Shown here: positions 1 to 8,243 of the stretch, piece by piece | Layout of the letters: each line of letters starts with the position of its first letter | Position numbering within the stretch: position 1 is the first letter of the stretch | DNA from: Gammaproteobacteria bacterium | GTDB taxonomy: Bacteria; Pseudomonadota; Gammaproteobacteria; Steroidobacterales; XN24 | Reading direction: 5' to 3' | Assembly (NCBI GenBank): GCA_024640085.1 | Contig: JAHEFR010000007.1 | Location: forward strand, 1-64,000 | DNA length: 64,000 nucleotides | The notes under the pieces: generated by a model | Database searches by the model: none | What the model saw: the letters and a program-made list of their open reading frames with translations, nothing else | What the model was told of the DNA's origin: nothing | Position numbers and translations under genes: made by a program

Positions 1-157
1 CAGGCCGAAATGTAACAGTTGAAAGTCGAACCGGGTGGCCGTCGGGCCCCGCCGGCGCCTTCCCGGGCGCCGCCACAACCGGGTTCATGGACAGGCTGAG
101 GACCAGACCGGCGATAAACGAGGCCAGTCGTCCTGCAAGGATCTGGGTATGGCACAT
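1..157 (-). CDS. Exported protein, N-terminal fragment cut by window edge
   Basis: Only the first 52 codons are in the window. The ATG at 157 follows a strong ribosome binding site (GGGAGG, about 8 nt upstream). The product starts with a typical signal peptide: a short polar start, a hydrophobic core around residues 13-23 and a VVAAPG cleavage region near residue 30. A Pro/Gly/Ala-rich segment and the start of a beta strand (VRLSTVTFRP) follow. That layout resembles the N-terminus of periplasmic adaptor subunits of RND efflux pumps, but this is a guess from very little sequence. Export is well supported; function is not. Confidence 0.6.
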   Translation of the reverse strand, partial: MCHTQILAGRLASFIAGLVLSLSMNPVVAAPGKAPAGPDGHPVRLSTVTFRP

Positions 158-541
158 GGCTGCGACCTCCCTCGCTGGCGCCCAGTGAGACGTCCCAGAC
201 GACGGGTTTCCGTGTTGACTACGACTCGGATCGTCCCGAGGCCCGGTCAATCGATCCTACCTCACCAAGTCGGATTGCCCGGGATGGCTTTTACATAACA
301 TCCCGACCTGGGTCACAGTTCTGGCATCTGGTCCCTTTTCGGGGTCAAAGATGACCGCAAACGGCTGAGTCAAGTGACGACACGATCGTTGCGATGCAGA
401 GGCGACCATGGGAGCGCCTCCACGAAACCAATGCATGACCTGGTCCGCTGACCGGCCCTCGACTGTGGATTCGACGTCGACGCCGGACGGCCCGGAGCCC
501 GCCGTTTACACGCCTATCGCCTGGGGCAAGCGCGGGGGGGT
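158..541. other. Intergenic region, nothing recognised
   Basis: About 380 bp between the 5' end of the truncated exported protein gene and the 3' end of the DUF2721 gene. It should hold the promoter of the leftmost gene. I see no convincing -35/-10 pair, terminator, RNA gene or coding signal. The open frames here have unnatural Arg/Pro-rich compositions. Confidence 0.5.
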
Positions 542-994
542 CTACTGAGTCTCTTGCGTCGGCCGGCCGATGGACAGGCCGCGGACGGCGACAAAGACCT
601 CTCGCAGGAAGGCGAGCAGGCCGCCGATCAGCGACAGCATCGCGGCGATGAACAATCCGCCGATCAGGCCCCTGATCTCGAAGCCGAAGAAATGCTCGAT
701 AAATGCCATCGCAATCAGGATGCAAACCAGCAAGGCCGCCACGATATCCAGAGTGATGCCGAGGTAGGCGAGCCGGGCACGGCGCCGGAGGGTACTCAGA
801 TCCGCAACAATCTTTGCGTGCCGGGCCGGATCATGATCGGCAACATTCGCCTCCAGCAGGCGACTGCGGTCGAAGATCCGGCCGAGACGGAACGTCGATA
901 CGTTGATAAATGCCCCGATCCCGGCCAGCAGGAAGACGGGCGCAACCGCGAGCTGGATCACCTGCGAAATGTCATGTGTCGGATCGATTGTCAT
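542..994 (-). CDS. DUF2721 family membrane protein
   Basis: A 150-residue integral membrane protein of unknown function. The N-terminal segment (residues about 10-32, ISQVIQLAVAPVFLLAGIGA) is the conserved start of the DUF2721 family: a first membrane helix followed by a basic loop with RIFDRSR. Two more helices lie at about 77-99 and 108-130. The length is normal for the family. It is a single gene with intergenic DNA on both sides. The DUF2721 assignment is from remembered family features; no reaction or partner is known. Confidence 0.8.
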   Translation of the reverse strand: MTIDPTHDISQVIQLAVAPVFLLAGIGAFINVSTFRLGRIFDRSRLLEANVADHDPARHAKIVADLSTLRRRARLAYLGITLDIVAALLVCILIAMAFIEHFFGFEIRGLIGGLFIAAMLSLIGGLLAFLREVFVAVRGLSIGRPTQETQ

Positions 995-1145
995 TTCCGT
1001 GGATACCCTGTGTATGCCCTGGTAAGCGGCTCAGGCTGCAAGTGTGTCGTCAAGACTACTCCCAACAGTCAAGGATTTCCGTCCGGCTCGACCGGGGATT
1101 GGGGCTCCGGGAACAATGGCAAATACTCGCTCCGCCGGCGGGTCT

Positions 1146-1787
1146 TCATCCCGGCGTCGACAATCTCGCAGCGGTCTCCTCCTCTCCCGACGCGCACACC
1201 GCCAGATAGAACGCAGCGAACGCCAAAGCGATCCACATGACCGACACAATGACGCCGACACCGAGGGCGATCACGCCCGCCATGACGATGGGGATCGCAA
1301 GCAGCAGCATCAGGAACACGGTCCATGCGTGTCCATCCGTCAGCCGCCAGCTTTCGTTGATCGCGTCGAACGCTCGCATCTTCCTGTCCATAACCAGATA
1401 CGGCGCAAACACCAGTTTGCACGTAAAGATGACTCCCGGGACGATCAGGAAGATGAATCCGATACCGATAATCAACCCGACCACACAGCTGGCGAGGACA
1501 ACGTTCCAGTAATCCCGGAATCCCTCGAAAAGGTCTGTGAACCCGGGAGATTCGTCCCTTGCCGCCTTGAGGAAGACAAAGTATCCGCCATAAGTGATCG
1601 GGCCGATGACAAGGACCTGGTATGCCACCGCCAGAACGGCGGACTCCTGCATGGCCCCGGGGACCGACCCCACGAGGCACAGGACAAGGGTGATCCCCAG
1701 AAGGAACCAGAAATGCCGTCCCAGGTGGCGCCATCCGTGTTTGTAGGCGGCGCCCACGCCGATTTCGGGAACATCGTTCATCGACAT
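1146..1787 (-). CDS. Uncharacterised multi-pass membrane protein
   Basis: A protein of 213 residues. I chose the ATG at 1787 because a very strong ribosome binding site (GGGGGAGGAG) lies directly upstream; the upstream in-frame start at 1820 has none. After a short cytoplasmic start (GVGAAYKHGWRHLGRHFW) there are about six hydrophobic segments. The motif GFIFLIVPGVIFTCKLVFAP followed by AINESWRLTDGH is typical of the family related to DUF975 and to the membrane domain of glycerophosphodiester phosphodiesterases, in which a pair of such helices follows an AFxxSWxLT motif. Function unknown. Confidence 0.75.
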   Translation of the reverse strand: MSMNDVPEIGVGAAYKHGWRHLGRHFWFLLGITLVLCLVGSVPGAMQESAVLAVAYQVLVIGPITYGGYFVFLKAARDESPGFTDLFEGFRDYWNVVLASCVVGLIIGIGFIFLIVPGVIFTCKLVFAPYLVMDRKMRAFDAINESWRLTDGHAWTVFLMLLLAIPIVMAGVIALGVGVIVSVMWIALAFAAFYLAVCASGEEETAARLSTPG

Positions 1788-2069
1788 ATCTCCTCCCCCA
1801 GTCCCAATGTTACCGGACACTATAAAAAGATTTCTCGGTCTTTCGCCCCGCCTACATGTCCCGCCGGGTGCCCGCGGAGCCTGTCTTTAGTCTTCCAACC
1901 CGGGGGCGTGGCAAGTCCGGGGTCGGGCAGGTCTCAAGATTATGGGGGTAGAAGCACCACGGTAAAATCGGGGTCTTGTCCCGGTGTCCACTATCCACGC
2001 GACTCGCCCATCATGTCGGACGGACCGGGGCGGGACCGCACCGGTCTGGACCTGTTGACGTTTCCCGGC

Positions 2070-2828
2070 TCAGATCCCCTGCAGGTACCCGCCGACGGCC
2101 TGGACAGGAAGCAGGCTGCCCTGCTCCGATACCCACGCAGCCAGCGCCAATAGCTCCGTGCCCGTGGTCGGGTCGCTCAACGGCACTGTGGCCGCGAACT
2201 CATCGTCCGTCTCTATCAGCGGCCGGGAGATCAGATCGAGCACAACGAAGTCGTGATACAAGGTCCTGCCTGCATTCTCACCGGCAGTCACCTCCGATCT
2301 CAGGTTCATGCCAAGGACGGCGACGTAGACATCCAGATCGCTGTATTCCGCCGAACGCGGATCGAAACGGACCGATAGCTGCCCGCTCCCTGATTCGACA
2401 CTCAACACGCCGACCGGAACGGTGTTGTGATCGATGGAGTCGCCGCGGTGCCATCGGCGCCACTCATTGCCATCTTTGAGTACGCCCGGAGTGTAGACGG
2501 TGGGCACGCCGCCCTGGGCCGCAATGCCCCGCTGCCGCTGGCTGAATTCCGGTTGCGCAAAGCGGTCCTCCCAGCCGATGTAGTCCCAGTAGTCCACGTG
2601 GAATGCGACCGGCACGAAATCCTTCCATAGCCCGGGGTTTGACTTGAGCTGAGCCAGCCAGCGATCGGCGGGTGGGCAACTGCTGCACCCCTCTGAGGTG
2701 TAGAGCTCGATCAGGGCCACTTGATGGACGCTGCTTTCGAACTTCACCCGCGGTGGCGCTGCACCCGCGCCACCATGGAGACTCCACGCCAACAACAGGA
2801 ATGCGGTACCAAACAAGGCTCTCATCAT
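2070..2828 (-). CDS. DUF1223 family thioredoxin-fold exported protein
   Basis: A 252-residue protein with a signal peptide (residues 1-24) and the DUF1223 hallmark ELYTSEGCSSCPPADRWL around residues 41-58. The CxxC pair (C48, C51) followed by PPAD is the redox-type motif of this thioredoxin-like family. Also visible are the conserved HVDYWDYIGWEDRFA block and the VYTPGVLKDG block near residue 110, which corresponds to the cis-proline region of thioredoxin folds. The family is widespread in proteobacteria and its substrate is unknown. It is a single gene, and is one of several exported thioredoxin-fold proteins in this part of the window. Confidence 0.88.
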   Translation of the reverse strand: MMRALFGTAFLLLAWSLHGGAGAAPPRVKFESSVHQVALIELYTSEGCSSCPPADRWLAQLKSNPGLWKDFVPVAFHVDYWDYIGWEDRFAQPEFSQRQRGIAAQGGVPTVYTPGVLKDGNEWRRWHRGDSIDHNTVPVGVLSVESGSGQLSVRFDPRSAEYSDLDVYVAVLGMNLRSEVTAGENAGRTLYHDFVVLDLISRPLIETDDEFAATVPLSDPTTGTELLALAAWVSEQGSLLPVQAVGGYLQGI

Positions 2829-3116
2829 GATTCAGGGTTCCTGACCGGGTCGCGCTTACTGGATACAGACCGGCAGAACGGCCGAATCCTTTCACGCTCG
2901 GCGTCTCGGGGGCAGTAATCAAGTCCCCCCCCAAAAGACGGATCTTCCGCTTCTTACGGCGTTTACGGCGGCATCCTGACATCAAGTCCCTCGCGATCCT
3001 GATCAGGGTTTCGCAGAGCGAGTCGTCTCGTGCTCCCGCATCACCGCCGCGCCCCGATGTCATTGGTCGACTGCGTCAGTATGATAGATGACGAACACTC
3101 CAGAGGAGCACCGACC

Positions 3117-3971
3117 GTGGATTCCACAGATACCTTGCCATCGGGCTCGCTTGGACAGACCCTCTCCAGGGTCATGGCGGGTGTCATGGACAACATCCCG
3201 TCGATCATCGTCGCCCTGCTCGTCATCGTTGGCGGTTGGTTGCTGGCCAGGCTGGCCCGACGCACAGCGCGGCAGGTGGCGACCGTCGCCAATCGCTTTC
3301 TGGACCGAGCCTACCGCCGCGGTTCGGTAGCCGGCGTCCGAATGTCCCTCGCCTTCGTCACTGTTGCCGGCGAGGTGGCCTACTGGCTGGTATTGATCCT
3401 CGCCCTCATCCTGGCGGCTGGCATGGTCGGGATCGGCTCGATCGGGCAGTGGCTCAATCAGATCGTCATTCACCTGCCGAGCGTCATCGTCGGCGCCGTG
3501 ATCATCGTGGTTGGGTACTTCTTCAGCGTCTACCTGCGGGAGGCCGTCGCCTCCTCGGCCAGGGACGGTGAAATCCGCGCGCCCGGGGCAATCGGCCGAC
3601 TGGTGCAGGGCGCGGCCATGACTATCGCCGTCATCATCGGGCTCGATCAGGCCGGCGTCGAGGTGGGCGTCCTCAAGATAGCCGTCGCCATCGTGGGCGG
3701 CGGACTGGCCGTGGGAGTGGTCGTGGCATTCGCCGCCGGCGCGCGGGATCATGTCGGGAACCTGATCGGGGCGCGCAATGCCCGCCACTTCCTGCAACCG
3801 GGTGTCCGTGTCCGCATCGCCGACGTGGAAGGTGAGATTCTCGAGATTTCCGCGACTCATGTTGCCCTGGACACCGCGGAGGGAAAAACCATGATCCCGG
3901 CGGCGACGCTCGAGACCCACCGGGTGGTAATAGTCACCCCGACGCCGGAGGGTCAGTCCGGCAATGGCTAG
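3117..3971 (+). CDS. MscS-type small-conductance mechanosensitive channel family protein
   Basis: A membrane protein of 284 residues. The GTG at 3117 was chosen because GAGGAG sits 8-10 nt upstream and because the open frame 5' of it (from 3030) is not membrane-protein-like. There are four to five hydrophobic segments (about 22-44, 75-98, 110-133, 155-185). The last contains a Gly/Ala-rich pore-lining-like helix (GGGLAVGVVVAFAAGARDH), followed by the beta domain (LQPGVRVRIADVEGEILEIS, then a PAATLETHRV end). The C-terminal alpha/beta vestibule of E. coli MscS is missing, as in many short YbdG/YnaI-type or cyanobacterial-like homologues. It overlaps the next gene by 8 bp, so it probably forms an operon with the two MgtE-related genes. 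Confidence 0.82.
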   Translation: MDSTDTLPSGSLGQTLSRVMAGVMDNIPSIIVALLVIVGGWLLARLARRTARQVATVANRFLDRAYRRGSVAGVRMSLAFVTVAGEVAYWLVLILALILAAGMVGIGSIGQWLNQIVIHLPSVIVGAVIIVVGYFFSVYLREAVASSARDGEIRAPGAIGRLVQGAAMTIAVIIGLDQAGVEVGVLKIAVAIVGGGLAVGVVVAFAAGARDHVGNLIGARNARHFLQPGVRVRIADVEGEILEISATHVALDTAEGKTMIPAATLETHRVVIVTPTPEGQSGNG

Positions 3972-4815
3972 CTCCAGGTCCCTGATTCTCGCGTTTATCG
4001 AGAAGCGGCCGGGGGCGGCAGCCCGGGTCCTTACCGCCATGGACGCGGATGACGCGGCCGCCCTGATCCAGGACATTCCGGTCCGCTTTGCGACACGGGT
4101 CCTCACCCGCATGGGGGCGTGGCCTGTATGCGGCCTGCTGACCCGGATGGATATCCACAGGGCTGCCGCCACCCTGGGCGGTTTCAGTCACCAGAACGCC
4201 GCCGCGCTGTTGCGACTGATGGATCCCGATGACCGCAATCGCCTGCTCGGGGAACTGCCGGCGCCACTGCAGCGCGATCTCAAGGTGACATTGTCCTACC
4301 CGCTGGATACGGTCGGCGCCAACATGACCACGGCGGTCCTGACCCAGCGGATAGACCACACAGTAGCCGACGCGCGGGATCACATCCGCCGGGCGACAAG
4401 AGCGGACGCGGGCTGCGTGATAGTCGTCGACGAAGACCATCGGCTGGCAGGCTTGCTGGCCCCGGTCACGCTGTTGCGCTCGACCGGGAACACGCTGCTG
4501 ACGGAAGTGATGGACACCGAAGTGGAGCCGATCCCGGCTCGCGCCTTGCTTGCCACGGCCAGGGATCTGAATGGCTGGGACCGATACGCCAGCCTCCCGG
4601 TCGTCAGTCGCCACAAGCATGTGATCGGCACCCTCGGCCGTGCCGCCCTGAGGCCGGCCGAGGCGGCGGGCACATTCCCGCAAAAGGCAGCCGTTGCCGG
4701 CCTGCCGGCCGCACTAGCCGATGCCTTCGTCGGCTACCTGGCCGGCCTGGCTCGCCTGAACGATCCGGCGCCCGGGTCGCGCAATGATCGAGGCAATGGA
4801 GGGCCTGGGCGATGA
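3964..4815 (+). CDS. Soluble MgtE-N/CBS-like protein lacking the transport domain
   Basis: A 283-residue protein with the two cytosolic regulatory parts of MgtE but no membrane segments. Residues about 5-110 show MgtE-N superhelix repeats (RFATRVLTRMGAWPVCGLL, AAALLRLMDPDDRNRLLGEL). A linker with DTVGANM follows, matching the DTAGRLM that precedes the CBS pair in true MgtE, and then a CBS-like region (about 118-230). It overlaps mscS-like upstream by 8 bp and mgtE downstream by 4 bp (ATGA), so the three are almost certainly co-translated. In MgtE the N and CBS domains sense Mg2+ and close the pore. A separate copy beside the full transporter may form mixed dimers or act as a sensor subunit; this is inference. 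Confidence 0.75.
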   Translation: MASSRSLILAFIEKRPGAAARVLTAMDADDAAALIQDIPVRFATRVLTRMGAWPVCGLLTRMDIHRAAATLGGFSHQNAAALLRLMDPDDRNRLLGELPAPLQRDLKVTLSYPLDTVGANMTTAVLTQRIDHTVADARDHIRRATRADAGCVIVVDEDHRLAGLLAPVTLLRSTGNTLLTEVMDTEVEPIPARALLATARDLNGWDRYASLPVVSRHKHVIGTLGRAALRPAEAAGTFPQKAAVAGLPAALADAFVGYLAGLARLNDPAPGSRNDRGNGGPGR

Positions 4816-6119
4816 CTGCCGATGCGATGCGTGCGGTTGACGAGATGACGCGCCGCTACCTCACCGATTTTCCCGTGGAGGCCGCGCGGAAGATCGAGGA
4901 ACTGGAAGCGGGCGAAGTGATCGAGGCGGTCGCCAGACAGCCAGCTACGGTGCTTGCCCCGGTGTGGGCTCACCTGTTACCGGACATCGCCGCCCGACTC
5001 CTGGCCGCGATGCCCGATCCGCTTGCCGACCGCCTCGTCGAGGAACTGCAGCCGGGACAGGCCACACGTATTCTGGCCTGCATGCCCGAAAAGGCGCGCC
5101 TGGCCCGGATCGAGCGACTTGAACCGGCGATTCGCGACGAACTGAGGACGGTGGCCTCCTACCCGCCTGACACCGCTGGTCGTCTCATGAATCCGGGCGT
5201 TGCGGTTTTCCGTCGCGACATAAGCGTGGGCCAGTTGCTGCAACAGCTGGGCCAGGCCGGCATGCTGACAGCGCGGGCACTGTTCCTGGTCGACGATGCC
5301 AACCGGCTGACCGGCAAGGCCCCCCTGCAGGACGTCGCGCTGGCCACAAAGGACACGACGCTCGCCGACCTCGAACTGCCGATCAGTGTCAGCGTAGGTC
5401 CCCTCGACCCCCTGGACGAAGTGACGCGAGCATTCGAGGTATTCCGGATCCTGGACCTTCCGGTGCTGGATTCGGAAGGCATATTCCTCGGCGCCGTCAC
5501 CCACGATGACCTGGCGCGCACCGTCCAGGAGAACGCGACCACGGACATCCTGACCATGGTCGGCGCCGGTCGGGAGGAAAAGGCGCTGTCCAGCCCCTTG
5601 CTTACCGTGCGCCGGCGGATGCCATGGCTGCAGATCAACCTGCTGACCGCGTTCCTGGCCGCTGCGGTCGTGGGCTTGTTCGAATCCACCATCGCCCAGG
5701 TCACCGCTCTGGCGGTGCTGCTTCCCGTGGTCGCGGGACAGTCCGGCAACGCCGGGGCCCAGGCGCTGGCCGTGACCATGCGCGGCCTGGCGCTCAGGGA
5801 AATCACCGTGCGCCAATGGATGAGGGTGGTCCGCAAGGAAGTGCTGGCCGGGCTCATGAACGGCATCGCGATCGCCGTCACCTGCGGGATCGGGGTCTAC
5901 GTCTGGAGCCAGTCCCCAGGGCTCGTGGTTGTGATCACCACCTCTATGATCCTGGCCATGGTCGCCGCCGGTTTCGCCGGCGCCCTGATACCGATCGTCC
6001 TGACCCGACTGGGCCAGGACCCTGCGACCTCGTCTTCGATCATCCTCACGACGGTGACGGATATCGCCGGCTTTTTCTCTTTCCTCGGCATTGCAACGGC
6101 ACTGATGGTGTTTCTCTGA
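4812..6119 (+). CDS. mgtE: Magnesium transporter MgtE
   Basis: A 435-residue divalent-cation channel of the inner membrane. An MgtE-N domain (about 10-110, helical repeats such as PDPLADRLVEELQPGQATRIL) and a CBS pair (about 118-245) with the preceding PPDTAGRLMNPG motif lead through a plug helix into five transmembrane helices (about 270-435). The signature PVVAGQSGNAGAQALAVTMRG in the first part of the membrane domain, and the C-terminal DPATSSSIILTTVTDIAGFF containing the pore Asp, are diagnostic. Length is normal. The start overlaps the stop of the preceding MgtE-like gene (ATGA). Confidence 0.93.
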   Translation: MTADAMRAVDEMTRRYLTDFPVEAARKIEELEAGEVIEAVARQPATVLAPVWAHLLPDIAARLLAAMPDPLADRLVEELQPGQATRILACMPEKARLARIERLEPAIRDELRTVASYPPDTAGRLMNPGVAVFRRDISVGQLLQQLGQAGMLTARALFLVDDANRLTGKAPLQDVALATKDTTLADLELPISVSVGPLDPLDEVTRAFEVFRILDLPVLDSEGIFLGAVTHDDLARTVQENATTDILTMVGAGREEKALSSPLLTVRRRMPWLQINLLTAFLAAAVVGLFESTIAQVTALAVLLPVVAGQSGNAGAQALAVTMRGLALREITVRQWMRVVRKEVLAGLMNGIAIAVTCGIGVYVWSQSPGLVVVITTSMILAMVAAGFAGALIPIVLTRLGQDPATSSSIILTTVTDIAGFFSFLGIATALMVFL

Positions 6120-6436
6120 GCGAGCCGTGGGCTCGGGTTCCCGGTCCCATCCAATGGCGGAAGGCAGCTGGGAAACGAGCCGAAGTATCGTCGTCTCCGC
6201 TTGGAAGTTTCTTAATAAGCTAGTTAAATAATCGAATGTAACTAGCTGATATTCTGTTTATTGTATAGGCTCTTTTTCGTGCATAACCGGGGTGCAACGA
6301 GAACTTTGAGCCAGGCGGGGCCACGAACCCGCCGGGGCGGCGCAGCAGCCGGTACCGATAACCCCGGGGTCGCAGCCGGAGCCCAGACTGATCGGCGCCG
6401 GCATCGCCTCCCGACGATTGCCCGGGACGCCGGTGG
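6120..6436. other. Convergent intergenic region with AT-rich core
   Basis: Lies between the 3' end of mgtE and the 3' end of the thioredoxin-domain gene. The middle (about 6205-6285) is clearly AT-rich and contains a perfect 9-bp inverted repeat (listed separately). No T-tract hairpin and no gene-like frame is seen. Confidence 0.5.
6218..6247. repeat. Perfect 9-bp inverted repeat with 12-bp spacer
   Basis: AGCTAGTTA at 6218-6226 is matched by TAACTAGCT at 6239-6247. The arms are exact and AT-rich, and the 30-bp element sits between two converging genes. There is no T-run on either side, so a classical terminator is unlikely; a protein-binding site or weak bidirectional stem-loop is possible. 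Confidence 0.6.
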
Positions 6437-7552
6437 TCACTTCCCGGGAGGATTGCCGTCCTGCATTTCCCTCGGGTTCCCGGCTTGCCAGCGCTCGATG
6501 GCCTTGGACCGGGCGAAACGCTGGTAAGTCCAGCCCTTTTCATAGGCGCGTTCGAGAACGTAGTTCAGGGAGTTCATCATGCGCTGGCGCAACACCAGCG
6601 AATCGGTCTCCAGCACCTTGGCGCCGTCCTCCGAGAAGAACACCAGCGCCGGCGCCCGGGTGAAACCGGCCGCTTCGAACCAGCCCGCCGGTGTCACCGT
6701 TGCCCCATCGGGCGCGACCACGCCCATGTCCCCATCCCCCGCATCGAGCCTGACGATCTCGAACTCAGCCAGCGTTTCCCTGACATCGCTGGCCGACAGC
6801 ACTTCCGCATGGAACTGGTCGCACTCGGCACAGGCGGTCTTCTCGAATATCACCAGCAACGGCCGGCGGGCCGGCCTTGCGCTGCGATCAAGGTCATACG
6901 GCGGCCCGGAGAACAACGGGTCCTGCCGCAATTCCGCGCCGTCCGACAGAGCATCCGGCTGCACACCCGCCGCATCCCGCTGAAAGAAATCGGCCAGTGT
7001 CACGGTGCGGAAATGGCCACCGATGAGGTACTCCAGGATGATCCGGAATCGCTGCGGCGACTGGTACCCGACGACTTTCAGCAGGCGCTCGCCGTCGGGT
7101 CCGTAGAAGAGCAGTGTCGGCGCGAAAGCCGCCCCTTCCCGGTCCGCGAACTGTTTGATGGACATCGGCGCGCCACGCGGACCGGTCATCTCGCGATCGT
7201 CGAAGATCTCCAGTCCAACGGCCTCGAAATGCGCCTGGACCATGGCTGCCAGTACCGGGTCGCCGAGGCTGTTGCGCACGAACAGGTAACAATAGGAGCA
7301 GCCTTCGGTCGTGAACAGGACCATGAGCCCCAGTTTGCCGCTCGACCGGGCGACAAGGACTTCCTCCTCCAGATCCGAGAACGGGCTCTCACTGAACCAC
7401 TCGGGATACACGATATGTTTGATTTCGCTGTCGTCGATCGTATCCGAGGACCATGCGGCCGAGGAGCAGGCCAGGTACCCGGCCGACAGCAGGGTCGCGG
7501 CCAGGAGGCCTATTCTCAAGGAGTCACAGTTCACCGGCCGATTGTTGTCCAC
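6437..7552 (-). CDS. Exported protein with two thioredoxin-like domains (CSYC and CAEC)
   Basis: A 371-residue protein started at the GTG at 7552, which has GGAG 6 nt upstream; the upstream extension is Arg-rich and not protein-like. A hydrophobic export signal (about residues 13-31) is followed by a thioredoxin-like domain with TTEGCSYCYLF (C85, C88) and a later FAPTLLFYGPDG block, as in SoxW/thioredoxin-related proteins. A second domain carries EKTACAECDQFHAEVL (C241, C244) and a TRAPALVFFSEDG block. This tandem arrangement suggests a periplasmic dithiol relay or cytochrome/disulfide maintenance protein. It lies 61 bp downstream of dsbA on the same strand, probably in one transcript. No exact family name is recognised. 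Confidence 0.78.
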   Translation of the reverse strand: MDNNRPVNCDSLRIGLLAATLLSAGYLACSSAAWSSDTIDDSEIKHIVYPEWFSESPFSDLEEEVLVARSSGKLGLMVLFTTEGCSYCYLFVRNSLGDPVLAAMVQAHFEAVGLEIFDDREMTGPRGAPMSIKQFADREGAAFAPTLLFYGPDGERLLKVVGYQSPQRFRIILEYLIGGHFRTVTLADFFQRDAAGVQPDALSDGAELRQDPLFSGPPYDLDRSARPARRPLLVIFEKTACAECDQFHAEVLSASDVRETLAEFEIVRLDAGDGDMGVVAPDGATVTPAGWFEAAGFTRAPALVFFSEDGAKVLETDSLVLRQRMMNSLNYVLERAYEKGWTYQRFARSKAIERWQAGNPREMQDGNPPGK

Positions 7553-7613
7553 GATCCGCTCCGTGAAGCCGTCTGTTACGGGTGCGTCGTCCGACGAAGA
7601 GCGAGAACACCGC

Positions 7614-8243
7614 TCAGTCCCCGGCCTCCTCTGCCAGGTAGTCGGCGACCGCCAGCATCCGGGCAAAATCGCCGCCCTCCGGGCTCGGCACCTGGTAGGT
7701 GCCATCGACGACCAGCATTGGCACGCCGGTGACCCGGTAACGCCGCGTCAGCTTCTTGGCCTGACTGACCTTCTCAGTGACCTCGTCGCCGGCAAAGGCC
7801 TGCATGAACGCATCCTGGTCGACGCCCTGCTCGCCCAGGACGCCCGCGATCATCTGCAGAGTAAGTTGGGCAGGCTTCTCCTCGTGCAGGAGATGAAACA
7901 TCGCCGCGTCGGCGGCGCTCGATGCGCCGAGTGTCTCCGCTGCATAGTAGACCCGGGCAAAGGCCTCGAAGCCCTGGTTCCATGCCACCGGCACCCGCAA
8001 CAGCACTACGTTGTCTGGTTTGCCGTCCTTGATCCATTCCTGCAGATGCGGCTCGAAGTGAGCACAGTGAGGGCAGCCGTATGAAAAGAACTCGATGACC
8101 TCGACCTTGTCGCCGGTGGAGGTTGGCTGGGCGGATTCCAGGGGCAGGTAGTCAACCCCCTCGACAAAATCACCGGCCGTGACGGCGTTCGCCCAGCACG
8201 GGGCTACTGCCAGGAACAGGAGCGGGAACAGCTTCAATCGCAC
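7614..8243 (-). CDS. dsbA: Thiol:disulfide interchange protein DsbA
   Basis: A 209-residue periplasmic oxidase that introduces disulfides into exported proteins. The GTG at 8243 is preceded by GAGGAG at 7 nt spacing. It has a short signal peptide (VRLKLFPLLFLAVAPCWANA) and the active site FFSYGCPHCAHFEP (C57, C60) with the Pro-His dipeptide typical of DsbA. The cis-proline loop TGVPMLVVDG is near residue 175, and the helical insertion domain lies between. The length matches gammaproteobacterial DsbA. It is the first gene of a probable two-gene unit with the tandem thioredoxin-domain protein. Confidence 0.93.
   Translation of the reverse strand: MRLKLFPLLFLAVAPCWANAVTAGDFVEGVDYLPLESAQPTSTGDKVEVIEFFSYGCPHCAHFEPHLQEWIKDGKPDNVVLLRVPVAWNQGFEAFARVYYAAETLGASSAADAAMFHLLHEEKPAQLTLQMIAGVLGEQGVDQDAFMQAFAGDEVTEKVSQAKKLTRRYRVTGVPMLVVDGTYQVPSPEGGDFARMLAVADYLAEEAGD

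Noticed and set aside
345-725. Minus-strand frame overlapping the DUF2721 gene
   Set aside because: Low-complexity Arg/Pro composition and full overlap of its best part with DUF2721 in another frame.
2464-3063. Minus-strand frame of 199 codons at the 5' side of the DUF1223 gene
   Set aside because: Its C-terminal half is the shadow of DUF1223 and the rest lacks any protein-like pattern or ribosome binding site.
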